Positions 1 through 10,123 of a DNA stretch of 64,000 bases are shown here, piece after piece. This DNA is from Hevea brasiliensis (Eukaryota > Streptophyta > Magnoliopsida > Malpighiales > Euphorbiaceae), in contig NC_079498.1 of NCBI RefSeq assembly GCF_030052815.1, positions 77,176,992 to 77,240,991 on the forward strand, read 5' to 3'. Each line of letters starts with the position of its first letter. The stretch's first letter is position 1. The notes under the pieces were generated by a model. The model did no database searches. It saw only the letters and a list, made by a program, of their open reading frames with translations, and was not told where the DNA came from. The position numbers and the translations under genes are program-made.

Positions 1-2197
1 GAATTGAGTAAGAATTGTAACTAAAATGAACAAGAATTATGTGTATACATACTATGAATTTTCGGCAGCCCTTGTGGAGGAATTATTTTGATTGTTTGAT
101 GAGCTTTGAGTGAACTAGAAACCATGTTTGAAGTTTATAAACATAAGAATAGTGAATTAGTAGCTAACTAAGGTAAATTGTAGAAATCATGACCTTGAAC
201 TAGGGTTTTGGGAGTAAAATGTGAACTTGGTTTATGCAATTGTTAAAGAATATTCTAATGGTCAATTAGTGACCATTTGAGGAGATTTGACCATAATATG
301 GACTGAAAAATAGAATGGTAAAGTGAATGACTATCTCGCTTAGGGACAAGAAGAATAGACTGAAATTTCAGTCCAATTACACAGCCATAACTTTGGCTGT
401 GTTGATCCAATTGGTGTTTGGCCAATAGGACATGAAACTAGGCTTATAATGGCACATTTTTACTGAAGAAACCATGCCCAAAAGACCAAAGCAAGAGGAC
501 CAAAACTTGGCCCCAATCCGGATACCCTGCAACTGATTCTGCAGAATGACCAAATGAATAAGAATCGTTCTCATTTGGCCATAACTCACTGTAGATTTGG
601 TCAATTGACCTGAAATTTTTACAGCAACAAGTTAAGACATAGAAAAACAACTTTCATGAAAAAACCTACCCCAAATTATGGCCAGAACCAATTCAAAAAT
701 GCAATCACAGTCACTGTTCATGTTACTGTAGATATGGTCAATTCTGCAGATTGGCAATCCGGCCAGCTGTGGTTTTTGAGCCATATCTGAAGCTACAAAA
801 CTCCAAATGGAGTGATTCAAAAAAATAAATTCAATTAGACAAAATAAGGAACAACTTTCATGTTTGCCATTTCCTCAAAATCCCACAGTAACAGTGTCCA
901 ATGGAACAGTAAAATTGAGTTACAAAAACTGAAATTTCTGCTTCTCTTGGTTTAAACTTTGAAATGGTATAAATGCTTAATGCCAACAAGTTTTGAATGC
1001 CAAATGTGGTATGTTGGGAGTGCCAAAGTCAATGTACATATTTTCTATCCAAAAGTCAACATTTTTGTTCACCAATGAGGTGAATAGTAACACCAAAACT
1101 TGAAATTCACAAATTGAAGAATTTAAAAGTTTCAAATGCCCTAGTATACCTAACAAGATTGGTTTGGATAGTTTGGCATGCCAATAGGGTTCAGTTAGCA
1201 GTACTGCACATGGCAATATGCCATTCTGTGATTTTATGGCTTTTAGCCATTCTGACCTTGCATTGAGATTTGGCCTTGTGCCTGAGATTATTCTGACTTG
1301 GTAGCCGCTCATTGCACACCGGGAGACGCATATGTGACCGATGGTGTGACGGCCCGAGGTACTAGATACCCAGTTCCAATTTACCCGTTATCCAGTCCAG
1401 TCATCTAGTGTAGGTTACTTGGGCAACCAAATGAATAAAAGTGTATAAAGTTAATGATATACAAATTCAAAACAAATGAAATATATACATTCACCACATA
1501 TCTATTTTCTTGCTATTTCTTTTATTTTATTATTGCACCACTAAGCATTATTGCTTAGCGCGTTGCTTTTGCCACGCGTAGGTTCTGGAGATACAGATCG
1601 TGAGCCCAGTAGACCGCAGACTGGGTGAGTTCATCCTGCAGCTCTGCACACTGTCCGTGTCACCTCACTACCTGCAGTGCATTGGTAGGGCACTAGGTGT
1701 CATTTTGTCATTTTGTAATTAAATTTTTATTTTCTCATATGTATTTGGATTTATGTAATGTATTTTGAGGTTCATGTAAATAATAAAGATTTATGGTTAT
1801 GTATGGAAGTAATTTGAGTATTTAATTGTTGTTTATATATGAGAACCCTGAGAAATGATGATTGAGAACTGAAATTGAAAAAAAAAAATGTTGAGATTTT
1901 GATATTGAGATTCTGTTGATGAATTGAAGTTGGGATTGTTTGGAAATTATTTGGAAGTGTTTTTTAACAGGTTCCGAAGAACTGTTTTCTCCATTTTTAG
2001 CCGGTACTCCGCCAGATTTTCTATAAAATTTTCGGAACCTCAAATAAATAATACTTTAGATAAATGGCTAAAATAAATTATATTTCATAAATTATATTCA
2101 CAAGCATGATATAAATTAATTAAGGTATATTAGAATGTGCCGGTACACCGTGTGGCAGTACTTACTCTGCATATCAGACACTAAGGGGTGTGTCACA
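1..2197 (+). repeat. 5' LTR of element A (3' two thirds)
   Basis: It matches 7930-10123 almost base for base. It ends in TGTCACA, six bases before the primer-binding site. It holds degenerate internal repeats of about 200 bp and the conserved double hairpin near 1541. Small open frames on either strand are not conserved as proteins and are taken as non-coding. Confidence 0.95.
1541..1583 (+). other. LTR tandem hairpin element, element A 5' LTR
   Basis: Stem 1 is CTAAGC/GCTTAG at 1541-1558, after GCACCA. Stem 2 follows directly (CGCGT/ACGCG around TGCTTTTGCC). The same two-stem layout recurs in the other chromovirus-type LTRs here with compensatory changes. The role is unknown; it lies about 650 nt from the LTR 3' end. 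Confidence 0.6.
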
Positions 2198-2202
2198 TTT
2201 AG

Positions 2203-2214
2203 TGGTATCAGAGC
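2203..2214 (+). other. Primer-binding site of element A (tRNA-iMet)
   Basis: TGGTATCAGAGC is complementary to the 3' end of plant initiator methionine tRNA and lies just inside the 5' LTR, where minus-strand synthesis starts. Confidence 0.93.
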
Positions 2215-2324
2215 ACAGTTTAGGCGTTTCTGGTCCTAGATTGAGTCCATACCATGCATTGCATTTGTAAGAGTCGAGGTGACACTAACGCAGATCTGTT
2301 TATCTTTCTTATTTTGAATAGGAT

Positions 2325-3158
2325 ATGGACCCTTCATCTCAGAGAGCCGTCGAGGAGGAAGTGGAGAGTCATGCCCCACCTGCAGCAGCTGAGACTGGGG
2401 GTAGGGGAGAACCTACTCCACCAGCTCAAGCAGAGCCTGCTCAGCCTCCACAGGCCATGTTCCAACAAATGGCCGACTTCTTTAGACAAATGGCCGGAGT
2501 AATGCCAGCACCACCACCACCACCAGCTCCACAGCAGAAATCACACTTGGAAAGGCTAAGAAAGTTTGGGGCGGTGGATTTCTTCGGCAAGAGAGAAGAT
2601 GACTCTGTTGCAGCCGAGATTTGGTTGAACAGAACGGGCAGAGTTCTAAAACAACTCCACTGCACCCCAGAGCAAAACCTAGAGGCTGCCATATCTTTAT
2701 TGCAAGATGATGCCTATGAATGGTGGGACACGGTGTCTAGTGAAGTGCAGCCAGAAGCTGTAACTTGGGACTTCTTTCTCTCCGAGTTCAAGAAGAAATA
2801 TGTGGGTACTGTATACCTGGAAGAGAGAAGAAGAGAGTTCATTAACCTGAGGCAGAGACAGCTATCAGTGGCTGAGTATGAGAAGGAATTTGTCCGATTA
2901 AGCCGCTACGGAAGGGAGATAGTCCCTAATGAAGCTGAAAGGTGTAAGAGATTTGAAGAGGGACTAAATGATAACATCAAGATCCAGCTCACTGCCTTGG
3001 GAATCACAGAATTTAGCAAGTTAGTGGAAGCTGCAATAAGGGTTGAAAAAGTAAGAATAAGTGAGCAGACCAGAAGGGAGAGACAGCAGAAGAGGGGCCC
3101 GGGTCAGTCTAGCTCATCTCCTGCACCTAGGAAGAAGTTTAGAGGTCCACCTGCATAG
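2325..3158 (+). CDS. gag: Gag of chromovirus A (capsid part; ends at premature TAG)
   Basis: This 277-aa frame starts about 110 bp after the PBS. Residues 1-75 are Pro/Gln/Glu-rich. Residues about 95-240 match the retrotransposon Gag capsid family, with WLNRTGRVL, the DDAYEWWDT core, FKKKYVG and the EFVRLSRYG region. The tail is basic and Ser/Pro-rich (RRERQQKRGPGQ). It should form the cytoplasmic particle that packages element RNA. The zinc knuckle usual for this family lies downstream in the same frame, beyond two TAG codons (3156-3158 and 3180-3182). Both look like CAG Gln codons changed by C-to-T. The product as it stands therefore lacks its RNA-binding part unless stops are read through. 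Confidence 0.9.
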   Translation: MDPSSQRAVEEEVESHAPPAAAETGGRGEPTPPAQAEPAQPPQAMFQQMADFFRQMAGVMPAPPPPPAPQQKSHLERLRKFGAVDFFGKREDDSVAAEIWLNRTGRVLKQLHCTPEQNLEAAISLLQDDAYEWWDTVSSEVQPEAVTWDFFLSEFKKKYVGTVYLEERRREFINLRQRQLSVAEYEKEFVRLSRYGREIVPNEAERCKRFEEGLNDNIKIQLTALGITEFSKLVEAAIRVEKVRISEQTRRERQQKRGPGQSSSSPAPRKKFRGPPA

Positions 3159-3182
3159 AGTTCAGGTCAGCCACATGGTTAG

Positions 3183-4370
3183 GGTCAGTCTCAGGGGCCC
3201 AGGCCACAGTTCATCCCTAGGAGAGGTCAGTCTACACCATCAGTGGGCAGCTCTCCAGGGATGGGGTTCAGGGGACCAGCCCCAACATCTTTTGCATGTC
3301 CACACTGTCTGAAATGGCACAAGGGAGAGTGTTGGAGAGTAACTGGTGCCTGTTTAAGATGTGGGTCGATAGAGCATCAGCTGAGGAACTGCCCACGTAG
3401 AACTACTACAGCTACTCCAACACAAGCAGATAGACCTGCTCCTGCACCACAGAGAGGTAGAAAATCTGGTAAGTCTGACGCAGTGGAACCATCACAGAGG
3501 CCTGCATCTGAGCCAGCAGAGAGGCCGAGCAATGTACCACCTGCCAGAAATTATGCCCTGAGAGCTCAGGAGGAGCAAGATGCCCCGGACGTCATCAGGG
3601 GTACGTTCTCCCTCTACACTACACCTGTGCATGCATTGGTGGATCCAGGATCCACTCATTCCTACATTTGCATCAACTTACCCGTAGAAAGGGGGATACT
3701 AATAGGAGAGAGTGACCAAGACATTCTGGTCACTAATCCATTGAGCCACAGTGTAGTGGTGAACAAGGTATACAAGGGTTGCCCGTTAAAGATTCAGGGG
3801 TATGAATTCTTGGCAGACCTGATTGAGTTGCCCTTCCACGAGTTTGACGTAATTTTGGGAATGGACTGGTTGTCACATCATCAGGCAATAGTTGATTGCA
3901 AATTGAAGAGAATTTCTCTGAAAACTCCTGAGGGTAATGAGATTACAGTTGTGGGTGAAAGGACGGATTTCTTGTCCAATGTCATCTCAGCCACAGTTGC
4001 AAGAAGAATGATGAGAAAAGGCTATGAAGCCTACCTAGCACATGTGGTGGATACTAGGCAGGCTAAGCCAAACCTGAGTAATATACCCATAGTGAGAGAC
4101 TTCCCAGAGGTATTTCCTGAAGAATTGCCTGGTTTGCCACCAGAAAGGAAAGTTGAATTTGCTATTGAGACACTGCCGGGTACAGCACCTATTTCCATTG
4201 CTCCTTATAGGATGGCACCCACTGAATTGAGGGAGTTGAAAACTCAGTTGCAAGAGTTGCTTGATAAGGGGTTCATACGCCCCAGTGTGTCACCATGGGG
4301 AGCTCCAGTGCTGTTTGTGAAAAAGAAGGATGGGACTTTGAGGCTATGCATCGACACGGCAGCTGAATAA
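3183..4370 (+). CDS. pol: Gag zinc knuckle, aspartic protease and RT N-terminus of A (fragment)
   Basis: This continues the gag frame after the second TAG; the first Met is at 3243. The CCHC knuckle CLRCGSIEHQLRNC sits about 37-50 residues after that Met, preceded by a CPHC/GEC cysteine cluster. The retropepsin motif VDPGSTHSY is near residue 134, with LGMDWLSHHQAIVDC downstream, as in plant gypsy proteases. From about residue 310 the RT begins (APYRMAPTEL, FIRPSVSPWGAPVLFVKKKDG, LRLCID). The frame ends at 4370 because about 2 bp are lost just after LRLCID, so RT continues in another frame. Function in life would be Gag and Pol processing. Confidence 0.88.
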   Translation, partial: GQSQGPRPQFIPRRGQSTPSVGSSPGMGFRGPAPTSFACPHCLKWHKGECWRVTGACLRCGSIEHQLRNCPRRTTTATPTQADRPAPAPQRGRKSGKSDAVEPSQRPASEPAERPSNVPPARNYALRAQEEQDAPDVIRGTFSLYTTPVHALVDPGSTHSYICINLPVERGILIGESDQDILVTNPLSHSVVVNKVYKGCPLKIQGYEFLADLIELPFHEFDVILGMDWLSHHQAIVDCKLKRISLKTPEGNEITVVGERTDFLSNVISATVARRMMRKGYEAYLAHVVDTRQAKPNLSNIPIVRDFPEVFPEELPGLPPERKVEFAIETLPGTAPISIAPYRMAPTELRELKTQLQELLDKGFIRPSVSPWGAPVLFVKKKDGTLRLCIDTAAE

Positions 4371-5082
4371 AGTGATCGTGAAGAATAAATATCCGCTATG
4401 AATTGATGATATGTTTGATCGGTTGAAGGAGCAAGAGTATTTTCTAAGATTGATCTCGATCGTGGTATCATCGATTGAGGGTGAAGGATGTAGATGTGCC
4501 CAAGATCGCATTCAGACCCGATACGGGCATTATGAGTTTCTGGTGATGCCCTTTGGCCTAACAAATGCACCAGCGGCATTTATGGACCTTATGAACCGTA
4601 TCTTCCATCCATACCTAGATCGGTTCGTAGTGGTCTTTATTGATGATATTTTGGTGTATTCTAAGACCAGGGAAGAACATGATGAGCATTTGAGGATTGT
4701 TCTACAAACCTTGCGAGAAAAGGAACTGTATGCTAAGTTGTCCAAGTGTGACTTTTGGCTGAATGAGATTACATTCCTTGGACACATAGTGTCAGCTGAT
4801 GGGATTAGGGTGGATCCTAAGAAAATAGAAGCAGTGATGGAATGGAAGCCTCCCAGGAATACAACTGAGGTCAGAAGCTTCTTGAGGCTAGCTGGGTATT
4901 ACAGAAGATTTGTGAAAGGATTTTCCTTAATAGCTGCTTCAATGACCAAGTTGTTACACAAGAATGTCAGATTTGACTGGAATGACAAGTGTCAGACCAG
5001 TTTTGAGAAGTTGAAGGCTATGTTGACAGAGGCACCAGCAGCACACACAAAGGTCGTGAAAGGACTTTGTGGTCTACAGTGA
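4363..5082 (+). pseudogene. pol: Reverse transcriptase of A, frameshifted
   Basis: The frame resumes at LNKV. It carries a TGA at 4399-4401, then a stretch (about 4440-4530) where the usual RT fingers read in shifting frames. From 4531 the palm is clear: [20 protein letters not shown], then the catalytic block [12 protein letters not shown] with both aspartates, then [17 protein letters not shown] and the thumb/connection [16 protein letters not shown]. Near 5040 a short scrambled stretch shifts the frame again, before RNase H. The catalytic residues survive but the chain is not continuous, so this copy cannot make active RT. Confidence 0.88.
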
Positions 5083-5749
5083 TGCCTCACATAATGGGCT
5101 AGGGTGTGTATTGATGCAAGAGGGGAAGGTGGTCGCTTATGCTTCCAGGCAGCTAAGGCCACATGAACAGAATTACCCTACCCATGATCTAGAGCTTGCA
5201 GCAATTATCTTCGCACTGAAGATATGGAGGCATTACTTGTATGGTGAAAAGTGCTACATTTACACGGACCACAAAAGCCTGAAATACTTGCTAACCCAGA
5301 AGGAGCTCAACCTTAGACAGAGGCGATGGATTGAGTTCCTGAAGGATTATGACTGTGTAATTGACTACCATCCTGGGAAGGCAAATGTAGTTGCTGATGC
5401 TTTGAGCAGAAAATCCATGACAGCCTTGAGATCATTGAATGCCCGTCTATCTTTGATTCGAGATGGAGCTATTTTGGCTGAGTTGCAAGTGAGGCCAAAC
5501 CTGCTACAGCAGATTTTAGATGGGCAAAAGGCAGATGAAAAGTTAATGGCTATTATGAGCAAGATCTCAGAGGGAAAAGCAACTGATTATGGGGTGAAAG
5601 CAGATGGGTGCCTGTACTACAAAGGAAGACTGTGTGTACCAGATGATGGGGAATTGAAGACCAGTATTCTAAAAGAGGCACACACCAGTGTATATGCTAT
5701 GCACCCAGGAAGTACAAAGATGTATCATGATTTGAAGCTCCAATATTAG
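5069..5749 (+). CDS. pol: RNase H and integrase zinc-binding N-terminus of A (fragment)
   Basis: A clean 226-aa frame. RNase H residues are visible in order: YSDAS (Asp), HDLELAAI (Glu), YTDHKSL (Asp) and VVADALSRK (Asp). This activity would remove the RNA strand during reverse transcription. The last 60 residues enter the integrase HHCC domain ([20 protein letters not shown]). The frame stops at TAG 5747-5749, where the family normally has Trp in the YWWPGM motif, so it is probably a TGG-to-TAG change. The CC half of the zinc finger follows in the same frame. Confidence 0.88.
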   Translation: MVYSDASHNGLGCVLMQEGKVVAYASRQLRPHEQNYPTHDLELAAIIFALKIWRHYLYGEKCYIYTDHKSLKYLLTQKELNLRQRRWIEFLKDYDCVIDYHPGKANVVADALSRKSMTALRSLNARLSLIRDGAILAELQVRPNLLQQILDGQKADEKLMAIMSKISEGKATDYGVKADGCLYYKGRLCVPDDGELKTSILKEAHTSVYAMHPGSTKMYHDLKLQY

Positions 5750-6178
5750 TGGCCTGGTATGAAGAAGGACATAGCTGACTATGTGACTAAATGCTTGACA
5801 TGTCAGCAAGTCAAGGCAGAACATCAAGTTCCATCAGGTTTGCTACAGCCTATACGCATACCTGAATGGAAATGGGATCGGGTCACCATGGATTTTGTAA
5901 GTGGTCTACCTCTCACCCGGAAGAAACATGATGCAGCATGGGTGATAGTGGACCGATTGACGAAGTCAGCACACTTTCTGCCAGTTAGGACTGACTACTC
6001 ACTGGAAAAGTTAGCAGAATTATATATCAGTGAGATAGTTAGACTGCATGGAATTCCACTTTCCATCATATCTGATCGAGACCCAAGGTTCACATCGAGA
6101 TTTTGGAAGAAGTTGCATGAGTCCTTGGGTACACAACTCCACTTCAGCACAGCTTTCCATCCTCAGACGGATGGGTAA
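5750..6178 (+). CDS. int: Integrase catalytic core of A (fragment)
   Basis: It begins [12 protein letters not shown] and [12 protein letters not shown], the CC pair of the HHCC finger. The core has the first Asp in [12 protein letters not shown], the strand [17 protein letters not shown], the second Asp in [14 protein letters not shown], and reaches [12 protein letters not shown] at 6176-6178 replaces the usual Gln. The catalytic Glu codon of the D,D35E triad follows in the next codons (SERVIQ), so the triad is encoded but interrupted. The first Met at 5759 is probably not a true start; the frame is part of one Pol polyprotein. Integrase would insert the cDNA into chromatin. Confidence 0.88.
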   Translation, partial: WPGMKKDIADYVTKCLTCQQVKAEHQVPSGLLQPIRIPEWKWDRVTMDFVSGLPLTRKKHDAAWVIVDRLTKSAHFLPVRTDYSLEKLAELYISEIVRLHGIPLSIISDRDPRFTSRFWKKLHESLGTQLHFSTAFHPQTDG

Positions 6179-6196
6179 TCAGAAAGAGTAATCCAG

Positions 6197-6270
6197 GTAA
6201 ACAATTGAACCAATTGAATTAATACAAATATTGAACTGAAATGATAACAATAACATGAAATATATGTCAG
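6197..6270 (+). other. Intron-like 74-bp insert in integrase of A
   Basis: The coding sequence reads ...V-I-Q, is broken by 74 bp of AT-rich DNA with GTAAAC at the left edge and ATGTCAG at the right, then resumes V-L-E-D-M-L-R in the spliced frame. 74 is not a multiple of three, so translation needs its removal. The ends fit a GT-AG intron near the minimum plant size. Element B has a 74-bp homologue at the same codon (43615-43688). Confidence 0.6.
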
Positions 6271-6657
6271 GTCCTTGAGGATATGCTGAGGAGTTGTGTC
6301 ATTGAATTTGAGGGAAGTTGGGATAGATACCTCCCACTGGTAGAATTTGCATACAATAATAGCTACCAAGCTAGTATCCAAATGGCTCCATATGAAGCAC
6401 TGTATGGGAGGAAATGTAGAACTCCAGTGTGCTAGACTGAATTGGGCGAAGACAAACTGGTAGGGCCAGACCTGGTGAAACAGGCTGAGGAGAAGGTAAA
6501 ATCAATCAAAGCCAACTTAAAGGTTGCCTCAGATAGACAGAAATCCTATGCCGACTTGAAGAGAAAAGAAATAGAATACACTGTTGGAGACAAAGTGTTC
6601 CTCAAGGTGTCACCGTGGAAGAAGGTATTGAGATTCGGAAGAAAAGGTAAGCCCTAG
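6271..6657 (+). CDS. int: Integrase C-terminal part of A (fragment)
   Basis: After the intron-like insert the frame reads [46 protein letters not shown], the conserved plant gypsy integrase region after the catalytic Glu. A TAG at 6433-6435 sits where Trp is usual (TGG to TAG). It continues through [26 protein letters not shown], the GPY/F-domain entry. The frame ends at 6657 because about 5 bp are missing compared with the usual [10 protein letters not shown] sequence, and the next segment lies in another frame. Confidence 0.85.
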
Positions 6658-6658
6658 G

Positions 6659-7024
6659 TTCATTGGCCCATATGAAGTCATTGAACGTGTGGGTCCAGTG
6701 GCCTATAGGCTAGCTTTACCACCAGAGCTGGACAAGATCCACAATGTGTTCCACGTGTCCATGCTTAGAAGATACTGCTCAGACCCTTCACATGTCATCT
6801 CCAGAGAAGAAATTGAAATACAACCAGATTTGACGTATGAAGAAGAACCTCTACGGATGCTGGCTCGGGAAGTGAAAGAGTTGAGGAACAAACAGATTCC
6901 ACTGGTGAAAGTGCTTTGGAGGCACCACAACACCGAGGAGGTAACTTGGGAAAGTGAAGAAACGATGAGGCAACAGCCTCTTAACTGTTTAGATCGTAAA
7001 TTTCGAGGACGAAATTTAAATTAG
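6659..7024 (+). CDS. int: GPY/F domain and chromodomain-like tail of A (fragment)
   Basis: It reads [22 protein letters not shown], then IHNVFHVSMLRRY, typical of the integrase C-terminal GPY/F module. After a linker (YEEEPLRMLAREVKELRNKQIPLVKVLW) comes the short chromodomain-like motif VLWRHHNTEEVTWESEETMRQQ. In chromoviruses this tail is thought to steer integration towards particular chromatin. The stop at 7022-7024 is the normal pol end, only 10 bp before the 3' LTR. The segment is intact but separated from the rest of Pol by a frameshift. Confidence 0.87.
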   Translation, partial: FIGPYEVIERVGPVAYRLALPPELDKIHNVFHVSMLRRYCSDPSHVISREEIEIQPDLTYEEEPLRMLAREVKELRNKQIPLVKVLWRHHNTEEVTWESEETMRQQPLNCLDRKFRGRNLN

Positions 7025-7033
7025 AGGAAGATT
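7022..7033 (+). other. Polypurine tract of element A
   Basis: A purine-rich run (AGAGGAAG) lies directly before the TG of the 3' LTR, in the position of the plus-strand primer. It overlaps the pol stop codon. Confidence 0.75.
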
Positions 7034-10000
7034 TGTAACACCTCCCAGAACTACTCAGACATTCTACTGCTCCTGGACGGTGTCGGTCCCATACTAGAAC
7101 GTCAGGAAAAAAATATTTAAACTAAAGTGAGGGACCATAACTAACTCAAATATTAATAAGAAAAATTTGGTAAAAATTTTAGAAATAAAATACAACCGAG
7201 TTAAACGAGCCGGTGCCCAAGCGATGGGTAACCAGAGGGAAGTTGCGGATCTCGCAACGAGGAGCCCTAGACCCGGGGAAAAATAATTTTTGGGACTCCA
7301 GAGAAGGGTTACTGAGGTTCCCATGGCATTAGAATGCCAAGAAAATATTTAGAAAAATTTTTCAATTGGTACAGACAATTTTGACCCGTTAAGCCAAACG
7401 GAGGGCATTTTGGTCATTTCGCCTTCAGAGGTGATTTTTGGCCGACTTGTCCAGTTGAGTAAATAATTAATATGACATAAAATATGAATAAACATTACTA
7501 GAAATTAAATTGAAGATGAGTAGTGGAGGAAAGAAAAGAAAGTGAGGAAAAAGCTTATTTATGACATCATGGAGATGTCATTAAGAACACTATGACCAAT
7601 CACAATTAAGTAACCATTTGACTAACAAATAAAAGAGATAATTGAGACTAAAAAAATAAAAGAAAAACCAGCAGCCACCTCTTCCCATTCCAGCCGAAAC
7701 CCTTGCCCATAGCCAACCTCCATTGCCAACTTCCATCAAGCTTATTTTCTCTCTTCTTTTCACCATAAACCCTAAACCCCTTTCATTAAAAGTTGTCCAC
7801 TCATCTTGGGAGAGTGTTTGGCAGCCTAGAAAGTGAAGGAAAGTGAAGATTTAACTTGGAAAAAATCTGCCCTATTCAAGGTTAGTGCATTAGATACCTA
7901 AAACTCTTTATTTTTATGATTTGTAACTTGAATTGAGTAAGAATTGTAACTAAAATGAACAAGAATTATGTGTATACATACTATGAATTTTCGGCAGCCC
8001 TTGTGGAGGAATTATTTTGATTGTTTGATGAGCTTTGAGTGAACTAGAAACCATGTTTGAAGTTTATAAACATAAGAATAGTGAATTAGTAGCTAACTAA
8101 GGTAAATTGTAGAAATCATGACCTTGAACTAGGGTTTTGGGAGTAAAATGTGAACTTGGTTTATGCAATTGTTAAAGAATATTCTAATGGTCAATTAGTG
8201 ACCATTTGAGGAGATTTGACCATAATATGGACTGAAAAATAGAATGGTAAAGTGAATGACTATGCTGCCTAGGGACAACAGCAATAGACTGAAATTTCAG
8301 TCCAATTACACAGCCATAACTTTGGCTGTGTTGATCCAATTGGTGTTTGGCCAATTGGACATGAAACTAGGCTTATAATGGCACATTTTTGCTGAAGAAA
8401 CCATGCCCAAAAGACCAAAGCAAGAGGACCAAAACTTGGCCCCAATCCGGATACCCTGCAACTGATTCTGCAGAATGACCAAATGAACAGTAACTATTCA
8501 TTTGGCCATAACTCACTGTAGATTTGGTCAATTGACCTGAAATTTTTACAGCAACAAGTTAAGACATAGAAAAACAACTTTCATGAAAAAACCTACCCCA
8601 AATTATGGCCAGAACTAATTCAAAAATGCAATCACAGTCACTATTCATGTTACTGTAGATATGGTCAATTCTGCAGATTGGCAATCCGGCCAGCTGTGGT
8701 TTTTGAGCCATATCTGGAGCTACAAAACTCCAAATGGAGTGATTCAAAAAAATAAATTCAATTAGACAAAATAAGGAACAACTTTCATGTTTGCCATTTC
8801 CTCAAAATCCCACAGCAACAGTGTCCAATGGAACAGTAAAATTGAGTTACAAAAACTGAAATTTCTGCTTCCCTTGGTTTAAACTTTGAAATGGTATAAA
8901 TGCTTAATGCCAACAAGTTTTGAATGCCAAATGCGGTATGTTGGGAGTGCCAAAGTCAACGTACATATTTTCTATCCAAAAGTCAACATTTTTGTTCACC
9001 AATGAGGTGAATAGTAACACCAAAACTTGAAATTCACAAATTGAAGAATTTAAAAGTTTCAAATGCCCTAGTATACCTAACAAGATTGGTTTGGATAGTT
9101 TGGCATGCCAATAGGGTTCAGTTAGCAAGATCGCACATGGCAATATGCCATTCTGATTTTATGGCTTTTAGCCATTCGACCTTGCATTGAGATTTGGCCT
9201 TGTGCACGAGATTATTCTGACTTGGTAGCTATTACATTTGCACCGGGAGACGCATATGTGACCGATGGTGTGACGGCCCGAGGTACTAGATACCCAGTGC
9301 CAGTTTACCCGTTATCCAGTCCAGTCATCTAGTGTAGGTTACTTGGGCAACTAAATGAATAAAAGTGTATAAAGTTAATGATATACAAATTCAAAACAAA
9401 TGAAACATATACATTCACCACATATCTATTTTCTTGCTATTTCTTTTATTTTATTATTGCACCACTAAGCATTATTGCTTAGCGCGTTGCTTTTACCACG
9501 CGTAGGTTCTGGAGATACAGATCGTGAGCCCAGTAGACCGCAGACTGGGTGAGTTCATCCTGCAGCTCTGCACACTATCCGTGTCACCTCACTACCTGTA
9601 GTTCATTGGTAGGGCACTAGGTGTCATTTTGTCATTTTGTAATTAAATTTTTATTTTCTCATATGTATTTGGATTTATGTAATGTATTTTGAGGTTCATG
9701 TAAATAATAAAGATTTATGGTTATGTATGGAAGTAATTTGAGTATTTAATTGTTGTTTATATATGAGAACCCTGAGAAATGATGATTGAGAACTGAAACT
9801 GAAAAAAAAAAATGTTGAGATTTTGATATTGAGATTCTGTTGATGAATTGAAGTTGGGATTGTTTGGAAATTATTTGGAAGTGTTTTTTAACAGGTTCCG
9901 AAGAACTGTTTTCTCCATTTTTAGCCGGTACTCCGCCGGATTTTCTATAAAATTTTCGGAACCTCAAATAAATAATACTTTTGATAAATGGCTAAAATAA

Positions 10001-10123
10001 ATTATATTTCATAAATTATATTCACAAGCATGATATAAATTAATTAAGGTATATTAGAATGTGCCAGTACACCGTGTGGCATTACTTACTCGGGTATATT
10101 GTACACGGGTAAGGGGTGTCACA
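7034..10123 (+). repeat. 3' LTR of element A, complete, 3090 bp
   Basis: It starts TGTAACACC and ends GTGTCACA. Its 7930-10123 part duplicates 1-2197. It contains the motif AAACGAGCC/AGCGATGGGT near 7200, the 20-mer shared with copia LTRs at 7403-7422, 200-bp internal repeats, and the double hairpin at 9465. No protein is encoded. Confidence 0.95.
9465..9507 (+). other. LTR tandem hairpin element, element A 3' LTR
   Basis: CTAAGC/GCTTAG stem at 9465-9482 followed by the CGCGT/ACGCG stem, as in the 5' LTR; only one loop base differs (TTTTA for TTTTG). Confidence 0.6.

Larger units (their letters stand above)
1..10123 (+). mobile_element. Ty3/gypsy chromovirus A (Tekay/Del-like), 5' end outside window
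   Basis: This is an LTR retrotransposon read left to right: partial 5' LTR, Met-tRNA primer-binding site, gag, protease, RT, RNase H, integrase, a chromodomain-like tail, polypurine tract and 3' LTR. Base 1 aligns with base 7930 in the 3' LTR, so about 896 bp of the 5' LTR lie outside the window. Domain order PR-RT-RH-INT defines Ty3/gypsy; the long LTR and the C-terminal chromodomain-like segment suggest Tekay/Del. The two LTRs differ at only a few tens of positions over about 2.2 kb, so insertion is fairly recent. The left target-site duplication is out of view. Confidence 0.95.

Noticed and set aside
1822..2043. 73-codon minus frame repeated at 9746-9967
   Set aside because: It recurs because the LTR is duplicated; it has no domain and lies antisense in U5-like sequence.
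2203..2214. tRNA-like sequence TGGTATCAGAGC
   Set aside because: Only the complement of a tRNA 3' end is present next to an LTR; it is the primer-binding site and not a tRNA gene. The same holds at 29929 and 47255.
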